From: a virus
Direction: 5' to 3' (one strand)
DNA length: 64,000 nucleotides
IMG/VR virus record: IMGVR_UViG_3300042344_000800
Location: 26,647-90,646 of that record
Shown: positions 1-7,427 of the stretch, one piece after another
Layout: every line of letters starts with the position of its first letter
Numbering within the stretch: the first letter of the stretch is position 1
The notes under the pieces: generated by a model
What the model saw: the letters and a program-made list of their open reading frames with translations, nothing else
Database searches by the model: none
Told to the model about the DNA's origin: nothing
Made by a program: the position numbers and the translations under genes

Positions 1-232
1 AATCACCCTGAAACCGGTAGCAGTATTTCTCACTAAACGAATTGAAATAAGGCTTTCTGGCGACGAGAAATTCTCTGTCTCTAAATGCTTTGTCATTCAA
101 ACATTTTACTTTGGCTTTCTTTGGTGTTGTTCTTACTACCTCAAATACCCGAAAGTAGTCTGAAAAGTAGTCTGAAAAGGCAGAACTGTAACCGATTGAC
201 GCTATTTTGTCCCCTACTTGAAGTTCTTTCAT
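1..232 (-). CDS. VGD-type small phage protein, C-terminal part cut by window edge
   Basis: The frame is open from an ATG at 232 to the window edge, giving 77 residues. The N-terminus reads MKELQVGDKIASIGY and is followed by a VFEV segment, the same layout as the neighbour at 605-1054 (NELKVGDRLGVK, then VFEV) and the gene at 58908-59357 (LELGDVFIL, then IFEV). It is therefore a member of a small family present three times here. SDYF is directly repeated, from a 12-bp duplication near 150-176. I do not recognise a function; the compact VGD...VFEV pattern suggests a small beta-barrel-like domain, which is a guess. Confidence 0.6.
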   Translation of the reverse strand, partial: MKELQVGDKIASIGYSSAFSDYFSDYFRVFEVVRTTPKKAKVKCLNDKAFRDREFLVARKPYFNSFSEKYCYRFQGD

Positions 233-234
233 CC

Positions 235-324
235 TTATTTTTCTCCTGCTAGTCTTTGTTTAACTGGTTTTACATCTAGGTTTATTTCTTCCATTAAACC
301 GATAAGTTTAAGAACTGCATTTTC
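235..324 (-). pseudogene. remnant of the 3' end of a VGD-family paralogue
   Basis: Thirty in-frame codons ending in TAA encode ENAVLKLIGLMEEINLDVKP followed by VKQRLAGEK. This nearly matches the C-terminus of the intact gene at 605-1054 (ENAVLKLISLMEELNLDVEP, VKQRLAGEK). It begins directly after the TAG stop of the gene at 325-501, in the same frame, with no start codon and no N-terminal half. It looks like the leftover of a tandem paralogue whose 5' part was deleted. Confidence 0.7.
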
Positions 325-501
325 CTAATCATCATCAAAAGGAAGAGCATCGGTATCTGACAAAGCATTAGCCTCGATTTCTGCATCACTCATCGATTTA
401 ACTCGCTCCCAATCGGTTAAATCGCTTAAATCTTGCTTTTCCTCTTTTGTGTTAAGAATACCCATCTTGGGGGCTACTCTCTTGATACTTTCTTCGCTCA
501 C
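325..501 (-). CDS. small acidic protein with BrnA-like C-terminal motif
   Basis: About 58 residues from the GTG at 501, which has AGGAG upstream; another GTG at 522 precedes that AGGAG and is less likely. The C-terminus, DWERVKSMSDAEIEANALSD, resembles the tail of BrnA-type antitoxins (W-R-MSD-EI-SD pattern), but there is no ribbon-helix-helix domain and no BrnT-like toxin next to it. The TAG stop is followed in frame by a remnant of another gene, so the locus has been rearranged. The function is unknown and the antitoxin likeness is weak. Confidence 0.5.
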   Translation of the reverse strand: MSEESIKRVAPKMGILNTKEEKQDLSDLTDWERVKSMSDAEIEANALSDTDALPFDDD

Positions 502-604
502 GTTCGTTTGCTCTCCTAGCACTAATCAATCGGCAAGTTTCCCCTCTTATACTATAAGACAACATAACAGATTATCCCGTTTAATTGTCCCAGTAAACAC
601 ATCC

Positions 605-1054
605 TTATTTCTCTCCTGCGAGTCTTTGTTTAACTGGTTCTACATCTAGGTTTAATTCTTCCATTAGACTAATAAGTTTTAGAACCGCATTTTCTCGGTC
701 TACTCCGTCTGAGGCAGGTAGATTTCTAATTGTTTTTTCTAGTTTCTCCACCCCATATTTCAGTGCGATGGTTGTTCTTCGTCCTTTTTCTAAATTCCCG
801 CACTCCTCATCATAGAGATATAACATAGAACTTGTACCCACAGCACAGGGTATAATCCCGTACCAGTTTGCGTATTTTCTCCCGTTATTCTGTTTTATCT
901 CTCTTTTTACCTTCCACTCACCACTTGGCCAGGTTGAGTTTACTACCTCGACATAGGCTAAGGTTCTAGTGACCCTTTTTACCTCAAATACTAGGAAAGA
1001 GCCATTTCTTGTCTTAACTCCTAATCGGTCTCCTACTTTAAGTTCATTTTGCAT
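605..1054 (-). CDS. VGD-type small phage protein
   Basis: 149 residues from the internal ATG at 1054. The frame is open further upstream, but an upstream start would overlap the promoter whose -10 is at 1080-1085. The N-terminal part is NELKVGDRLGVK followed by FLVFEVKRVTR; the C-terminal part is a charged helix-forming segment. The protein is a paralogue of the fragment at 1-232, and its last 29 residues match the remnant at 235-324. A similar VGD/FEV layout occurs at 58908-59357. No known family was recognised. Confidence 0.7.
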   Translation of the reverse strand: MQNELKVGDRLGVKTRNGSFLVFEVKRVTRTLAYVEVVNSTWPSGEWKVKREIKQNNGRKYANWYGIIPCAVGTSSMLYLYDEECGNLEKGRRTTIALKYGVEKLEKTIRNLPASDGVDRENAVLKLISLMEELNLDVEPVKQRLAGEK

Positions 1055-1079
1055 TTCTTTACTCTTGTAACTTTCCCTA

Positions 1080-1108
1080 AGTATAGCTCCTGACCTACCC
1101 CTTGTCAA
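1080..1108 (-). promoter_or_regulatory. sigma70-type promoter
   Basis: On the minus strand TTGACA (1103-1108), a 17-bp spacer, then TATACT (1080-1085). It sits just upstream of the 605-1054 gene. Confidence 0.8.
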
Positions 1109-1206
1109 CCCTTAGCCGCATAGGGTTTTCTCTATGCTCTTTTGGGTTTGTATTTATTTTTCCCTATACTCGCCCATTCTAAAGCTGTCCCCTCCTTTTT
1201 AATAAA

Positions 1207-1446
1207 GTGCGTTGGCTTTATTTCCCTACTTCGTCAATCCCTAGTAATGGCACTTTTATCTATTGTCAATTAGCCGATAGTGCCATTAGTGGTATGCGAC
1301 CCACACCTCAACCTGCTGATGGAACTTTACTTTATTGCCAACTTCAAACTTCTTTATTAACAGACTGGCGACCGCCCACACAGCCAGCAAATGGTACTTT
1401 ACTTTATTGCTCTCAAGATATTAACCAATTTAATAGAACGCCATGA
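1207..1446 (+). CDS. small repeat protein, three NGT-LLYC units
   Basis: 79 residues from a GTG. It contains three spaced copies of a short unit: SNGTFIYCQL, ADGTLLYCQL and ANGTLLYC, about 30 residues apart, separated by Pro/Thr-rich stretches. The stop overlaps the ATG of the next gene (ATGA at 1443-1446), which suggests translational coupling and is the best argument that this frame is real. No good ribosome-binding site is visible and the start is uncertain. Function unknown; possibly part of a surface or tail appendage with the next gene. Confidence 0.5.
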   Translation: MRWLYFPTSSIPSNGTFIYCQLADSAISGMRPTPQPADGTLLYCQLQTSLLTDWRPPTQPANGTLLYCSQDINQFNRTP

Positions 1447-2315
1447 GTCAACCAAATCTGATTACCTCTGATAACGTCGGAAACTACTATATGGGTTTTC
1501 GTTCCGATTTATTTGCTTATGATACTCGCATTTCTGGTGGTAATAACGCACCCAACTTAAGAGACTTAATTAATCAGTTAGGGTCTGGATTAGCCGTTTC
1601 TAACAGCACAATAAGTATTAGTTTTAAATTGCCACAGGCTTTTGATACTTCTAACAATCCTACTACTACTCTAAATGGAAGATTCAGGGAAAATTTGCTC
1701 TATACTAGCAATACCTCAAGCCTGAGTAGTGCTTTGTTTTATCAGGTTCCGGGCGGGGGTAGTGAATTTAATTTAAGTAATGCTGGTGCTTGGTATTTTG
1801 TTGTTAATAGCTTTTCGGTCTCAATGTTCAGATGTAATGTCAGTGGCAACGCATTAGATAACTCTAATTACTTTTTTAGACAGGTAGGATGGGCTAAAAA
1901 TCCCCTATACACCGGGACAAACTACCCACTAAATGCTTATTATTATTTTTTAAATTCTTCCTCTAACTCAAGGGGGGGTGGTCGTCCTACCCTGCCCAAT
2001 ATCGATACTAGAACGGCTCTAAGAGTACCTACAGGAACAAGTGCCGACTCCATTGCCAATTACTCAATAACTTGTCAAACTTCTACACCGGGGGCAAATA
2101 CTACCGACTTAGTGCTTAGGGACGATGCCAGTCCCAATAGAGCTATTGGTGTAGCATCCAATCTCCTAAAAACATCCCTAGCCATCCCCGTTGGTCAAAT
2201 TTATCGTAATACGGGGGTAGACCCTGATGGTAGTGATAACCCTTTTTGGATATGTGTTGGGGTTATGGGTAGTGAGAGGATTCTAATGAGAGTAAGGACT
2301 CTAAACCTAACCTAA
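1443..2315 (+). CDS. unknown Asn/Ser-rich protein, possibly virion surface
   Basis: 290 residues, starting at an ATG that overlaps the stop of the upstream repeat protein. Composition is rich in Asn, Ser, Thr, Gly and Tyr, with no Cys pairs, membrane helices or nucleotide-binding motifs, as is common for phage fibre or decoration proteins. Segments such as TRISGGNNAPNLRDLINQLG and RDDASPNRAIGVASNLL look like beta-rich fibre sequence. No family was recognised; the fibre idea rests only on composition. It is followed closely by an HNH nuclease gene. Confidence 0.65.
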   Translation: MSQPNLITSDNVGNYYMGFRSDLFAYDTRISGGNNAPNLRDLINQLGSGLAVSNSTISISFKLPQAFDTSNNPTTTLNGRFRENLLYTSNTSSLSSALFYQVPGGGSEFNLSNAGAWYFVVNSFSVSMFRCNVSGNALDNSNYFFRQVGWAKNPLYTGTNYPLNAYYYFLNSSSNSRGGGRPTLPNIDTRTALRVPTGTSADSIANYSITCQTSTPGANTTDLVLRDDASPNRAIGVASNLLKTSLAIPVGQIYRNTGVDPDGSDNPFWICVGVMGSERILMRVRTLNLT

Positions 2316-2327
2316 TTTTTGGGTACT

Positions 2328-2633
2328 ATGACTAAAACTATTCGACAAACCTTTTCTAATTGGAGGAAATCTTCTAATGGACAATCGGCTATCCAGATTC
2401 TCAAACGTAGTCAAAGATTCCTTTGCCCAAGCTGTTTACAACATCTTCCCCAAGACTACCACGTTCACCACTTATTCCCAATTTCTAAAATGGATTCTTC
2501 CAACTCTAATTTAGCTATTGATATTAACAATTTAGTTCTCCTTTGTCCTAAATGCAATTTATCTCAGGGTGCAAAAATAGATACCCGTTTTTCTGATTTA
2601 GAACCAGAGGATAGGGTATCTATTGATGGTTAA
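2328..2633 (+). CDS. HNH endonuclease
   Basis: 101 residues from the ATG at 2328 (a TTG nine bases upstream is in frame but less likely). It shows a compact HNH domain: a CPSC zinc pair, then DYHVHHLFPIS with the HH core, then INNLVLLCPKCN with the second zinc pair and the N/H of the beta-beta-alpha fold. Small free-standing HNH proteins in phages act as homing or packaging-associated nicking enzymes. It lies just downstream of the 1443-2315 gene, far from the terminase, so a homing role is more likely than packaging; this is inference. Confidence 0.85.
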   Translation: MTKTIRQTFSNWRKSSNGQSAIQILKRSQRFLCPSCLQHLPQDYHVHHLFPISKMDSSNSNLAIDINNLVLLCPKCNLSQGAKIDTRFSDLEPEDRVSIDG

Positions 2634-2645
2634 CCTAGCTAATTA

Positions 2646-2954
2646 TTAGTCTGGTATAGAGTTATAGTCTAAGTAGGAACCAGCTTGAATGGGGTCTAGA
2701 ATTTCTCTTTCCTCGATGAAACTACCAAGACAGGTTAAACTTTCGAGGGTGAGAGACTCTCCGGGGTGGGCATCAATAAGTTTTATAAACTGGTCATCCT
2801 GCTCATGCTCGAATTGCTCAGTGAAATTACACACGGCTTCCACTAAACTACTTCCAAAACCACCTACTACGGGGAAAGTTAGCAACACTACTCCACCTCC
2901 CACGAATCTAAGTTTCCAACAATAGGAACCGACTTGTCTGTACTCTTTAGTCAT
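2646..2954 (-). CDS. unknown 102-residue protein
   Basis: The ORF starts at an ATG directly preceded by a run of 19 A (T19 on the plus strand, 2954-2972), with no Shine-Dalgarno sequence. The protein has a hydrophobic, Gly/Val-rich N-terminal third (FVGGGVVLLTFPVVGGFG) and an acidic C-terminal half. It is not recognised. The same poly-A/ATG arrangement occurs at the two FGE-type genes (8655 and 9855). Confidence 0.6.
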   Translation of the reverse strand: MTKEYRQVGSYCWKLRFVGGGVVLLTFPVVGGFGSSLVEAVCNFTEQFEHEQDDQFIKLIDAHPGESLTLESLTCLGSFIEEREILDPIQAGSYLDYNSIPD

Positions 2955-2972
2955 TTTTTTTTTTTTTTTTTT
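2954..2972. repeat. homopolymer T19/A19 abutting a start codon
   Basis: Nineteen consecutive T on the plus strand. On the coding (minus) strand this is A19 whose last A belongs to the ATG of the 2646-2954 gene. Such tracts slip easily, so the length may vary between copies. Confidence 0.9.
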
Positions 2973-3001
2973 ACCTCTGTCTTAGCTTTAATTGTTTTGC
3001 T

Positions 3002-5035
3002 TTACTCAAATTGGTCAAGCAAAAGACTCATTTCGTTAACCACATTCTCACTTGCTTTTAACGCTTCTTTTCTAATTGCTTGAATTTCGGTCATACTTTT
3101 TGCTATTCTCTGCTGTTCAGATTTGGGTGGAATAGGCACTAAAACTTTTGACAAATCATCTACTAAAATAGTAGGAATCGCATGACCTGTCATGTACCTT
3201 TTAATCTGACGCAAAAAAAAGTCTGTTCGCATATATACTAATAAAAACAAAGGCTCGACTCCCTGAATATTTCTTAATACTGAAAATCCATTTGAGCAAA
3301 TTGCTCCGTCTTCATCTTCCGTGATTAGGGCTGTTGCTTGGCGTGGACTTCCCGTATTTGCTCCTGAAATTGCTGTAATAATATTACCTTTGTACAATCT
3401 ATAAGTTGCACGAGATGGAGCTTCATGTGCTTTGATTATTTGTTGAGAAACAACTTGCATTGTACGATAATCAACATCGGAGATAGCGATATATCTAATT
3501 TCACTATCTTTGGCTAAACGAAAATCAGATGAATCTCTCAAAATATCGGCAATTTCACCTAAAGGTTTCGCCCCAATAGATTTTAGATATTCTAATAATT
3601 TTTGGTCATTGGGTAAATAATGTTCGGCATCCAGTCTCGAATTGAGCAGGGTATTCTTAACTGTATAAATACAATCGCTATTTTGTGCAAATTCGCCGTT
3701 GATAAATGACGTAAAAGATTGAGAAATATCATCTATATCATCGTCAACTATTGGCAAACCTAATTTTGTTTGGGCTATAACTCCAGACTCGTTGCGCTTA
3801 TATATTGTTTGTCCTTTAACGTCATAGCCTATTTTTTTGATTTGTGCCATAAAACAAGAATCATTGTTTGCTGGTAATTTTTGAACCACCAAAAGTGATG
3901 TCTTGATTCCTGTGCCATAAGGTTCAAAAGCTTCTGTGGGGATGGAAACAACACCTAATATTTTTGCTTGGGAGCGCAACCAATAGCGAATATGTCCATT
4001 AGAAATATTTTGTAATAGACCATCGGGCAAAACAATTGCCATGCGCCCACCTGCCCGCAATAATTTTATAGATTTCTCAATAAATAAAATATCGGGCGAC
4101 TGACCCGCTAAAACGGTTGGGGAAACTTGCCAACTATTGGACGCTGATTTATGCCATTTCCTGGCGAGAAGATATGATTGAAGAATTTTCTGGTCTTCTA
4201 CTTTGCCTTTATTTCCGAAAGGAGGATTGGTCAAGATAACATCAAAGGAATTATTTAATTTTTCATCTTCAATAAGCGCATTAGTGCAGATAATTTCTGA
4301 ACCTGTGCCACCTTCAAAAACTAAACGAATCATTCCCGAAAGGGCGACATCAGGATTAAATTCAATTCCTGTAATACTTTCTTGCACAAAACTTGCTATA
4401 TCGAACTCTGGATTATTTTGTCGAACATGGTTGATTGCTTGAATTAAAAACCCACCACTTCCGCAAGCAGGGTCGATAATTTTTTCGTTTGGTTTGGGGT
4501 CTATCATTTCAACTGCAAGGCGTACAATTGGGTGAGGGGTAAAAAATTCTCCCCTATCTCCTCGCTGGTGTTTATTTACAAAAGTCTGAAAAGCTTTACC
4601 TTTTATATCGCCAGATGTTTTAGTTAAATTGATGTACTGCAACTTTCCTACAATATAAGCAAGAGTCAAAGGTTTTAACTTGAATGTGTCATCGGTGAAA
4701 AATCCCCGATAATGATTCTTGATGGAGGTAAATAATTGACTGAGACGCAACATAAATTCATCGGACTTATTGGCTCCGATGGCTTTATATTCACTTGCCG
4801 TAACCCCAAAATTTACAGATTGCTTGGCGGATTTTTCGTCATGAAGTTTGATGATGATTAGTTTAACCATCTCGTGAAAAATCTTGTCTTTGAGCATTCC
4901 TTCGTTGGCGTAAATATAATTATGGCACTCTTCAAAAACTGCGGAAAGATTGTTAGAAGGTCGTAATTCCTGAATTTGCGGGAGTTTTTCAGGTAACAGG
5001 CTGTCTTCGGAAAATGACAATCTTTGCTTTTTCAT
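3002..5035 (-). CDS. type I-like DNA methylase fused to specificity domain (HsdM-HsdS fusion)
   Basis: 677 residues. The N-terminal HsdM-type helical region is followed by an N6-adenine methylase core: SAM motif DPACGSGGF at about residues 188-196 and catalytic NPPF at about 270-273. From about residue 470 the protein continues into one target-recognition domain of the HsdS type (DAEHYLPNDQKLLEYL... then PIPPKSEQQRIAKSMTEI at the conserved helix). It should methylate adenine in a specific site without a separate S subunit. No HsdR or other nuclease-helicase is nearby and the fusion itself has no nuclease domain, so it is probably an orphan methylase that protects the phage DNA from host restriction. 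Confidence 0.9.
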   Translation of the reverse strand: MKKQRLSFSEDSLLPEKLPQIQELRPSNNLSAVFEECHNYIYANEGMLKDKIFHEMVKLIIIKLHDEKSAKQSVNFGVTASEYKAIGANKSDEFMLRLSQLFTSIKNHYRGFFTDDTFKLKPLTLAYIVGKLQYINLTKTSGDIKGKAFQTFVNKHQRGDRGEFFTPHPIVRLAVEMIDPKPNEKIIDPACGSGGFLIQAINHVRQNNPEFDIASFVQESITGIEFNPDVALSGMIRLVFEGGTGSEIICTNALIEDEKLNNSFDVILTNPPFGNKGKVEDQKILQSYLLARKWHKSASNSWQVSPTVLAGQSPDILFIEKSIKLLRAGGRMAIVLPDGLLQNISNGHIRYWLRSQAKILGVVSIPTEAFEPYGTGIKTSLLVVQKLPANNDSCFMAQIKKIGYDVKGQTIYKRNESGVIAQTKLGLPIVDDDIDDISQSFTSFINGEFAQNSDCIYTVKNTLLNSRLDAEHYLPNDQKLLEYLKSIGAKPLGEIADILRDSSDFRLAKDSEIRYIAISDVDYRTMQVVSQQIIKAHEAPSRATYRLYKGNIITAISGANTGSPRQATALITEDEDGAICSNGFSVLRNIQGVEPLFLLVYMRTDFFLRQIKRYMTGHAIPTILVDDLSKVLVPIPPKSEQQRIAKSMTEIQAIRKEALKASENVVNEMSLLLDQFE

Positions 5036-5068
5036 TTGCTTTTCAGGGGTGATTTGGTTTACTTATTT

Positions 5069-5097
5069 AATGTGACATAGGGTTCAGAATATGTCAA
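5069..5097 (-). promoter_or_regulatory. possible promoter of the methylase gene
   Basis: A perfect -35 TTGACA (5092-5097), 17-bp spacer, but a poor -10 (CACATT, 5069-5074). Confidence 0.35.
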
Positions 5098-5109
5098 GGG
5101 GTTTATCGA

Positions 5110-5298
5110 TTATTTATTCTTAGTCTTCTGGAGGCAATCTGGGTGTCTCTGAACCCACCCAGATTCATCAGGGTAAACTACATCAAATATATGACAGCTA
5201 CATTGGTTTCTTAAATCTGACTTGAAAAATTGGCAAAAATTCCCCTTGCTACTGGCACAAGTTTTTCCACCGCAATCAATATCTAAAATCAGTTCCAT
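5110..5298 (-). CDS. small Cys-rich protein, possible zinc binder
   Basis: 62 residues with seven cysteines and two histidines: DCGGKTCAS, NFCQFF, NQCSCHIF and RHPDCLQ. The spacing suggests metal binding or a disulfide-rich fold. It sits between the methylase gene and the deoxyribosyltransferase-like gene on the same strand. No family recognised. Confidence 0.6.
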   Translation of the reverse strand: MELILDIDCGGKTCASSKGNFCQFFKSDLRNQCSCHIFDVVYPDESGWVQRHPDCLQKTKNK

Positions 5299-5331
5299 TG
5301 GTCTGCCTTAAATCAGTTTGACTATCCGATT

Positions 5332-5871
5332 CTAACTTCTGGAGTTTAACCCAGTTTTTTCGGTTTCACGCTCCCCAAAAACTATTTTTGCTAAAAACTC
5401 TTTAGCCTCCTGAATTTGGTCTAGCGTGAAGAAATTTATTCCTGCCTCTTCAGACCAGAAAGGATGTCCCACCATATCTGGAGTTCCAACCACGATAATA
5501 GTCTTAAAGGGGAAAAAATGACTCAAGGAGGGGATACTAGAGACGATTTTATTCAAACCCTGGGCATAACCAATTTCAAAGGAAGTACCATGCCCGCTTC
5601 CCCAAGGTAGGTAGGCATAAATGATATTTGCTTTTTCTACCGCAGAAATGTCATCGTTGTAGATTTGCCCAGGATTATACCCGTTTAATTCAGTTTCAGA
5701 GTTGTTAATGGGGCGGTCTAGGGCTTCGAGGGTTTTGGATTTATCCATAGGGTCTAAGACTTCTACTGGCCAACCCTTAACATAGCTTTTAAGTTCATTA
5801 CGCCAACCAGTGGCTTGTTGGTACGTTAACCCGTGGATACGTCCAGCCAGATAGATTTTTACTTGGGTCAT
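5332..5871 (-). CDS. nucleoside 2-deoxyribosyltransferase-like protein
   Basis: 179 residues. The N-terminal KIYLAGRIHGL strand-loop, the central NDDISAVEKANIIYAYLP segment and the GTSFEIGYAQGL motif are characteristic of the nucleoside 2-deoxyribosyltransferase / DUF4406 superfamily. The E in SFEIGYA matches the catalytic or ligand-binding Glu of the family. Phage members are thought to act in nucleotide salvage or modification during infection. It has its own strong promoter (5893-5921). Confidence 0.8.
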   Translation of the reverse strand: MTQVKIYLAGRIHGLTYQQATGWRNELKSYVKGWPVEVLDPMDKSKTLEALDRPINNSETELNGYNPGQIYNDDISAVEKANIIYAYLPWGSGHGTSFEIGYAQGLNKIVSSIPSLSHFFPFKTIIVVGTPDMVGHPFWSEEAGINFFTLDQIQEAKEFLAKIVFGERETEKTGLNSRS

Positions 5872-5892
5872 TAAAATTTCTCCGTTTTTTCC

Positions 5893-5921
5893 ATTATATA
5901 CTTTATGTTTCTGGTTGTCAA
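5893..5921 (-). promoter_or_regulatory. sigma70-type promoter
   Basis: TTGACA (5916-5921), 17-bp spacer, TATAAT (5893-5898) on the minus strand, upstream of the 5332-5871 gene. Confidence 0.85.
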
Positions 5922-5944
5922 GTGGGGATTAAAACCAATTAAAG

Positions 5945-6140
5945 TGCTATTGACGGGAATTGAACCCGCAAAATAGTCCTAAATCTTCTGGCGAAACGCC
6001 CTTCCCTCACCCATAGCTTTTACAGATTTGGTGGATTCGCAAATTCCAGTTGAACCACTAACTAAAGGTTAGTTAATGTGGGTATTCCTTTTCGGTTGGA
6101 GGTTTCCGTTTCAAACCTCTGGCTACCAAGCCACAATAGC
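5945..6140 (-). ncRNA. 196-nt tRNA-like structured RNA (interrupted tRNA or tmRNA-like)
   Basis: The 5' end GCTATTG (6134-6140) pairs perfectly with the 3' CAATAGC (5946-5952), followed by an A as discriminator base: a 7-bp acceptor stem. Just inside the 3' strand is a good T-arm, stem GCGGG/CCCGT with loop TTCAATT (5953-5969). Next to the 5' strand lies a D-arm-like hairpin GGCT-TGGT-AGCC. Between them are about 120 extra nt with hairpins (AACTAA-CCT-TTAGTT; GGCG-TTT-CGCC; GAGGTTT/AAACCTC). A strong promoter has its -10 6 bp upstream of the first G, so transcription should start at the acceptor stem. It is too long for a tRNA and too short for a known group I intron-containing one. No clear tmRNA tag was found. 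Confidence 0.5.
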
Positions 6141-6146
6141 ATTCTT

Positions 6147-6176
6147 ATTATATCTTGGGCTAATAGGTTTTGTCAA
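6147..6176 (-). promoter_or_regulatory. sigma70-type promoter of the tRNA-like RNA
   Basis: TTGACA (6171-6176), 18-bp spacer, TATAAT (6147-6152). The predicted transcription start, about 7 nt past the -10, is at 6140, the first base of the acceptor-like stem. Confidence 0.8.
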
Positions 6177-6742
6177 GTGGGTAGGGGGTAGGTCGGTTTT
6201 TTCTTGGTTGACCCTTGCTTTCCCCCGCACTGCCCCAGTCGAGATAGGGTGTAATACAAATGTACTAGACATAAAGTTTCACCAGCAATTAGGGGGGTAG
6301 GTAGGGGGGGGTTCTTGGTTTTTTCTTGGGCTACCCCCTCACTTCCCCCATTAAACCAAGTTCAAACAGGGTATGAGTATTTATACTTATTTCTAAAGGC
6401 ATAGCTCTAAGAAAACCTATCAACTGGGGGGGTTATCCCAGTTTTTCTATGTCTGACCCTGTCCCTCCGGTTTGACCCTGCCGTAGATGGTTTCCATTAT
6501 GGGAATCCCCGCAACGCCCGTGCTGGAATGGTTTGGCGATGTTGATGTCCTTTAAACCAATTTAAACCAATTAACCCAAAATGTACCAAATTATACATTT
6601 ATTATTTCTTGGCAGGTCAAATGTTTGTTCTAGAGTTTAATTTGACCTCAGAACTCTTGCACCAAACTTGACTGGGGATTTTCTCCCGTTATAAAAAATG
6701 TTAACTTTCATTAACATTAATTTCCTGTTTCACAGGGGGGTA
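6177..6742. other. non-coding stretch with G/C tracts
   Basis: No convincing gene. Repeated runs of five to eight G or C occur, for example near 6293-6310, 6335-6350 and 6427-6432. A plus-strand promoter-like pair, TTGACT (6668-6673) and TATAAA (6690-6695) with 16-bp spacing, precedes GTTAA-rich sequence but no ORF. Short open frames here lack start signals and I judge them spurious. Confidence 0.5.
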
Positions 6743-6867
6743 AGACGGCTTAACCCCACTCCACAAGCTAACACGAGCTAACTGCCCGTTTTACCCTAGT
6801 TAAAGGGGGTTTAACCTTGATTGATTAAGCTTGGTTCTCACTTAACCAGTTTTTGTTGGGTTAACCC
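6743..6867 (-). promoter_or_regulatory. conserved long leader, copy 1
   Basis: The sequence downstream of the promoter at 6869-6897 is nearly identical to those at 57098-57216 (plus strand) and, in part, 20692-20774 (minus). It starts with the palindrome GGGTTAACCC (6858-6867), followed by potential hairpins (TGGTT...AACCA; ACCC...GGGT). No ORF follows directly in this copy. Confidence 0.75.
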
Positions 6868-6868
6868 C

Positions 6869-6897
6869 AGTATAACAGAGAGTAGATTAAATGTCAA
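6869..6897 (-). promoter_or_regulatory. early-type promoter with GGGTTAACCC operator
   Basis: TTGACA (6892-6897), 17-bp spacer, TATACT (6869-6874); the palindrome GGGTTAACCC lies 1-2 bp after the -10. It belongs to the same family as 14554, 20625, 20776, 21033 and 57068. Transcription runs leftward toward the tRNA-like RNA region. Confidence 0.85.
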
Positions 6898-7011
6898 GGG
6901 GTTCGAGAAAAAACTTTTAGACTTCGGGAAAACTTTATTCTAAAAGTCTAAGCACTGAGTTTCAGGTAAGGGGCTAAACATTCGCTAACAGGGGGAGGGA
7001 GGCAAACCAGT

Positions 7012-7128
7012 CAAGAATCGGGCGATAAGTCCAGAACCCCAAAAACTTGTTTAAGGCTAGGGTTCCGACCTTGCCCGATTAAGACTGTCTGCCCATGTAG
7101 AATGGGCGAACTTGGTGTATGTGTTTAC
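7012..7128 (-). ncRNA. candidate structured non-coding RNA
   Basis: Nested inverted repeats: AATCGGGC (7016-7023) with GCCCGATT (7073-7080) enclosing GAACCC (7034-7039) with GGGTTC (7060-7065), plus a separate hairpin GCCCAT/ATGGGC (7091-7096/7102-7107). A promoter at 7135-7163 on the minus strand would start transcription near 7128, just before the hairpins. No ORF of interest overlaps. Confidence 0.45.
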
Positions 7129-7134
7129 TATTTG

Positions 7135-7163
7135 ATTCTAGCAAAATTGAAAAAAGATGTCAA
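7135..7163 (-). promoter_or_regulatory. sigma70-type promoter of candidate RNA
   Basis: TTGACA (7158-7163), 17-bp spacer, TAGAAT (7135-7140) on the minus strand. No gene follows; the structured region 7012-7128 does. Confidence 0.6.
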
Positions 7164-7406
7164 GGGGCTAACAGATGAGTTTGGTCAAATAAGTTTAAAT
7201 TGGCTACGGGGTGAAATTAGGGGGTGTCCCGTGAAAAAAAGAATGAACCCCCCCACCCCCCTAGTTGGCAGGATAAGACGTGGGAAACCCTAGTCAGACT
7301 AAGGTTAAAAAGAGGTTTAGGGGACAACTAGGGGGGTTATCCCATTCTTGAAAAATCTCAGAACCCCCCCCCAGTTGTGTCCCAACCCCGTCAAATAACG
7401 GACAAT

Positions 7407-7427
7407 AAAAAACCCCTTTGGAAGGGG
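7407..7427 (-). terminator. rho-independent terminator
   Basis: On the minus strand: stem CCCCTT/AAGGGG (7413-7427) followed by T6 (7407-7412). It ends transcription of the 7526-7978 gene. Confidence 0.8.

Noticed and set aside
5945-6017. Ordinary 73-nt tRNA using a second acceptor-like strand GCTATGG
   Set aside because: One mismatch in the acceptor, no T at position 8 and no acceptable anticodon stem; the longer pairing with GCTATTG at 6134-6140 is perfect and next to a promoter.
5945-6140. Group I intron in a tRNA gene
   Set aside because: The extra sequence is only about 120 nt, below the size of the smallest known tRNA group I introns (about 200 nt), and no convincing P/Q/R/S core was found.
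6076-6300. Plus-strand ORF of 74 codons
   Set aside because: It starts inside the tRNA-like RNA and crosses its promoter, has no ribosome-binding site, and looks like translated non-coding DNA.
7102-7293. Plus-strand ORF of 63 codons
   Set aside because: Overlaps a minus-strand promoter and hairpins, and ends in a C-tract; composition is not protein-like and no start signal is seen.
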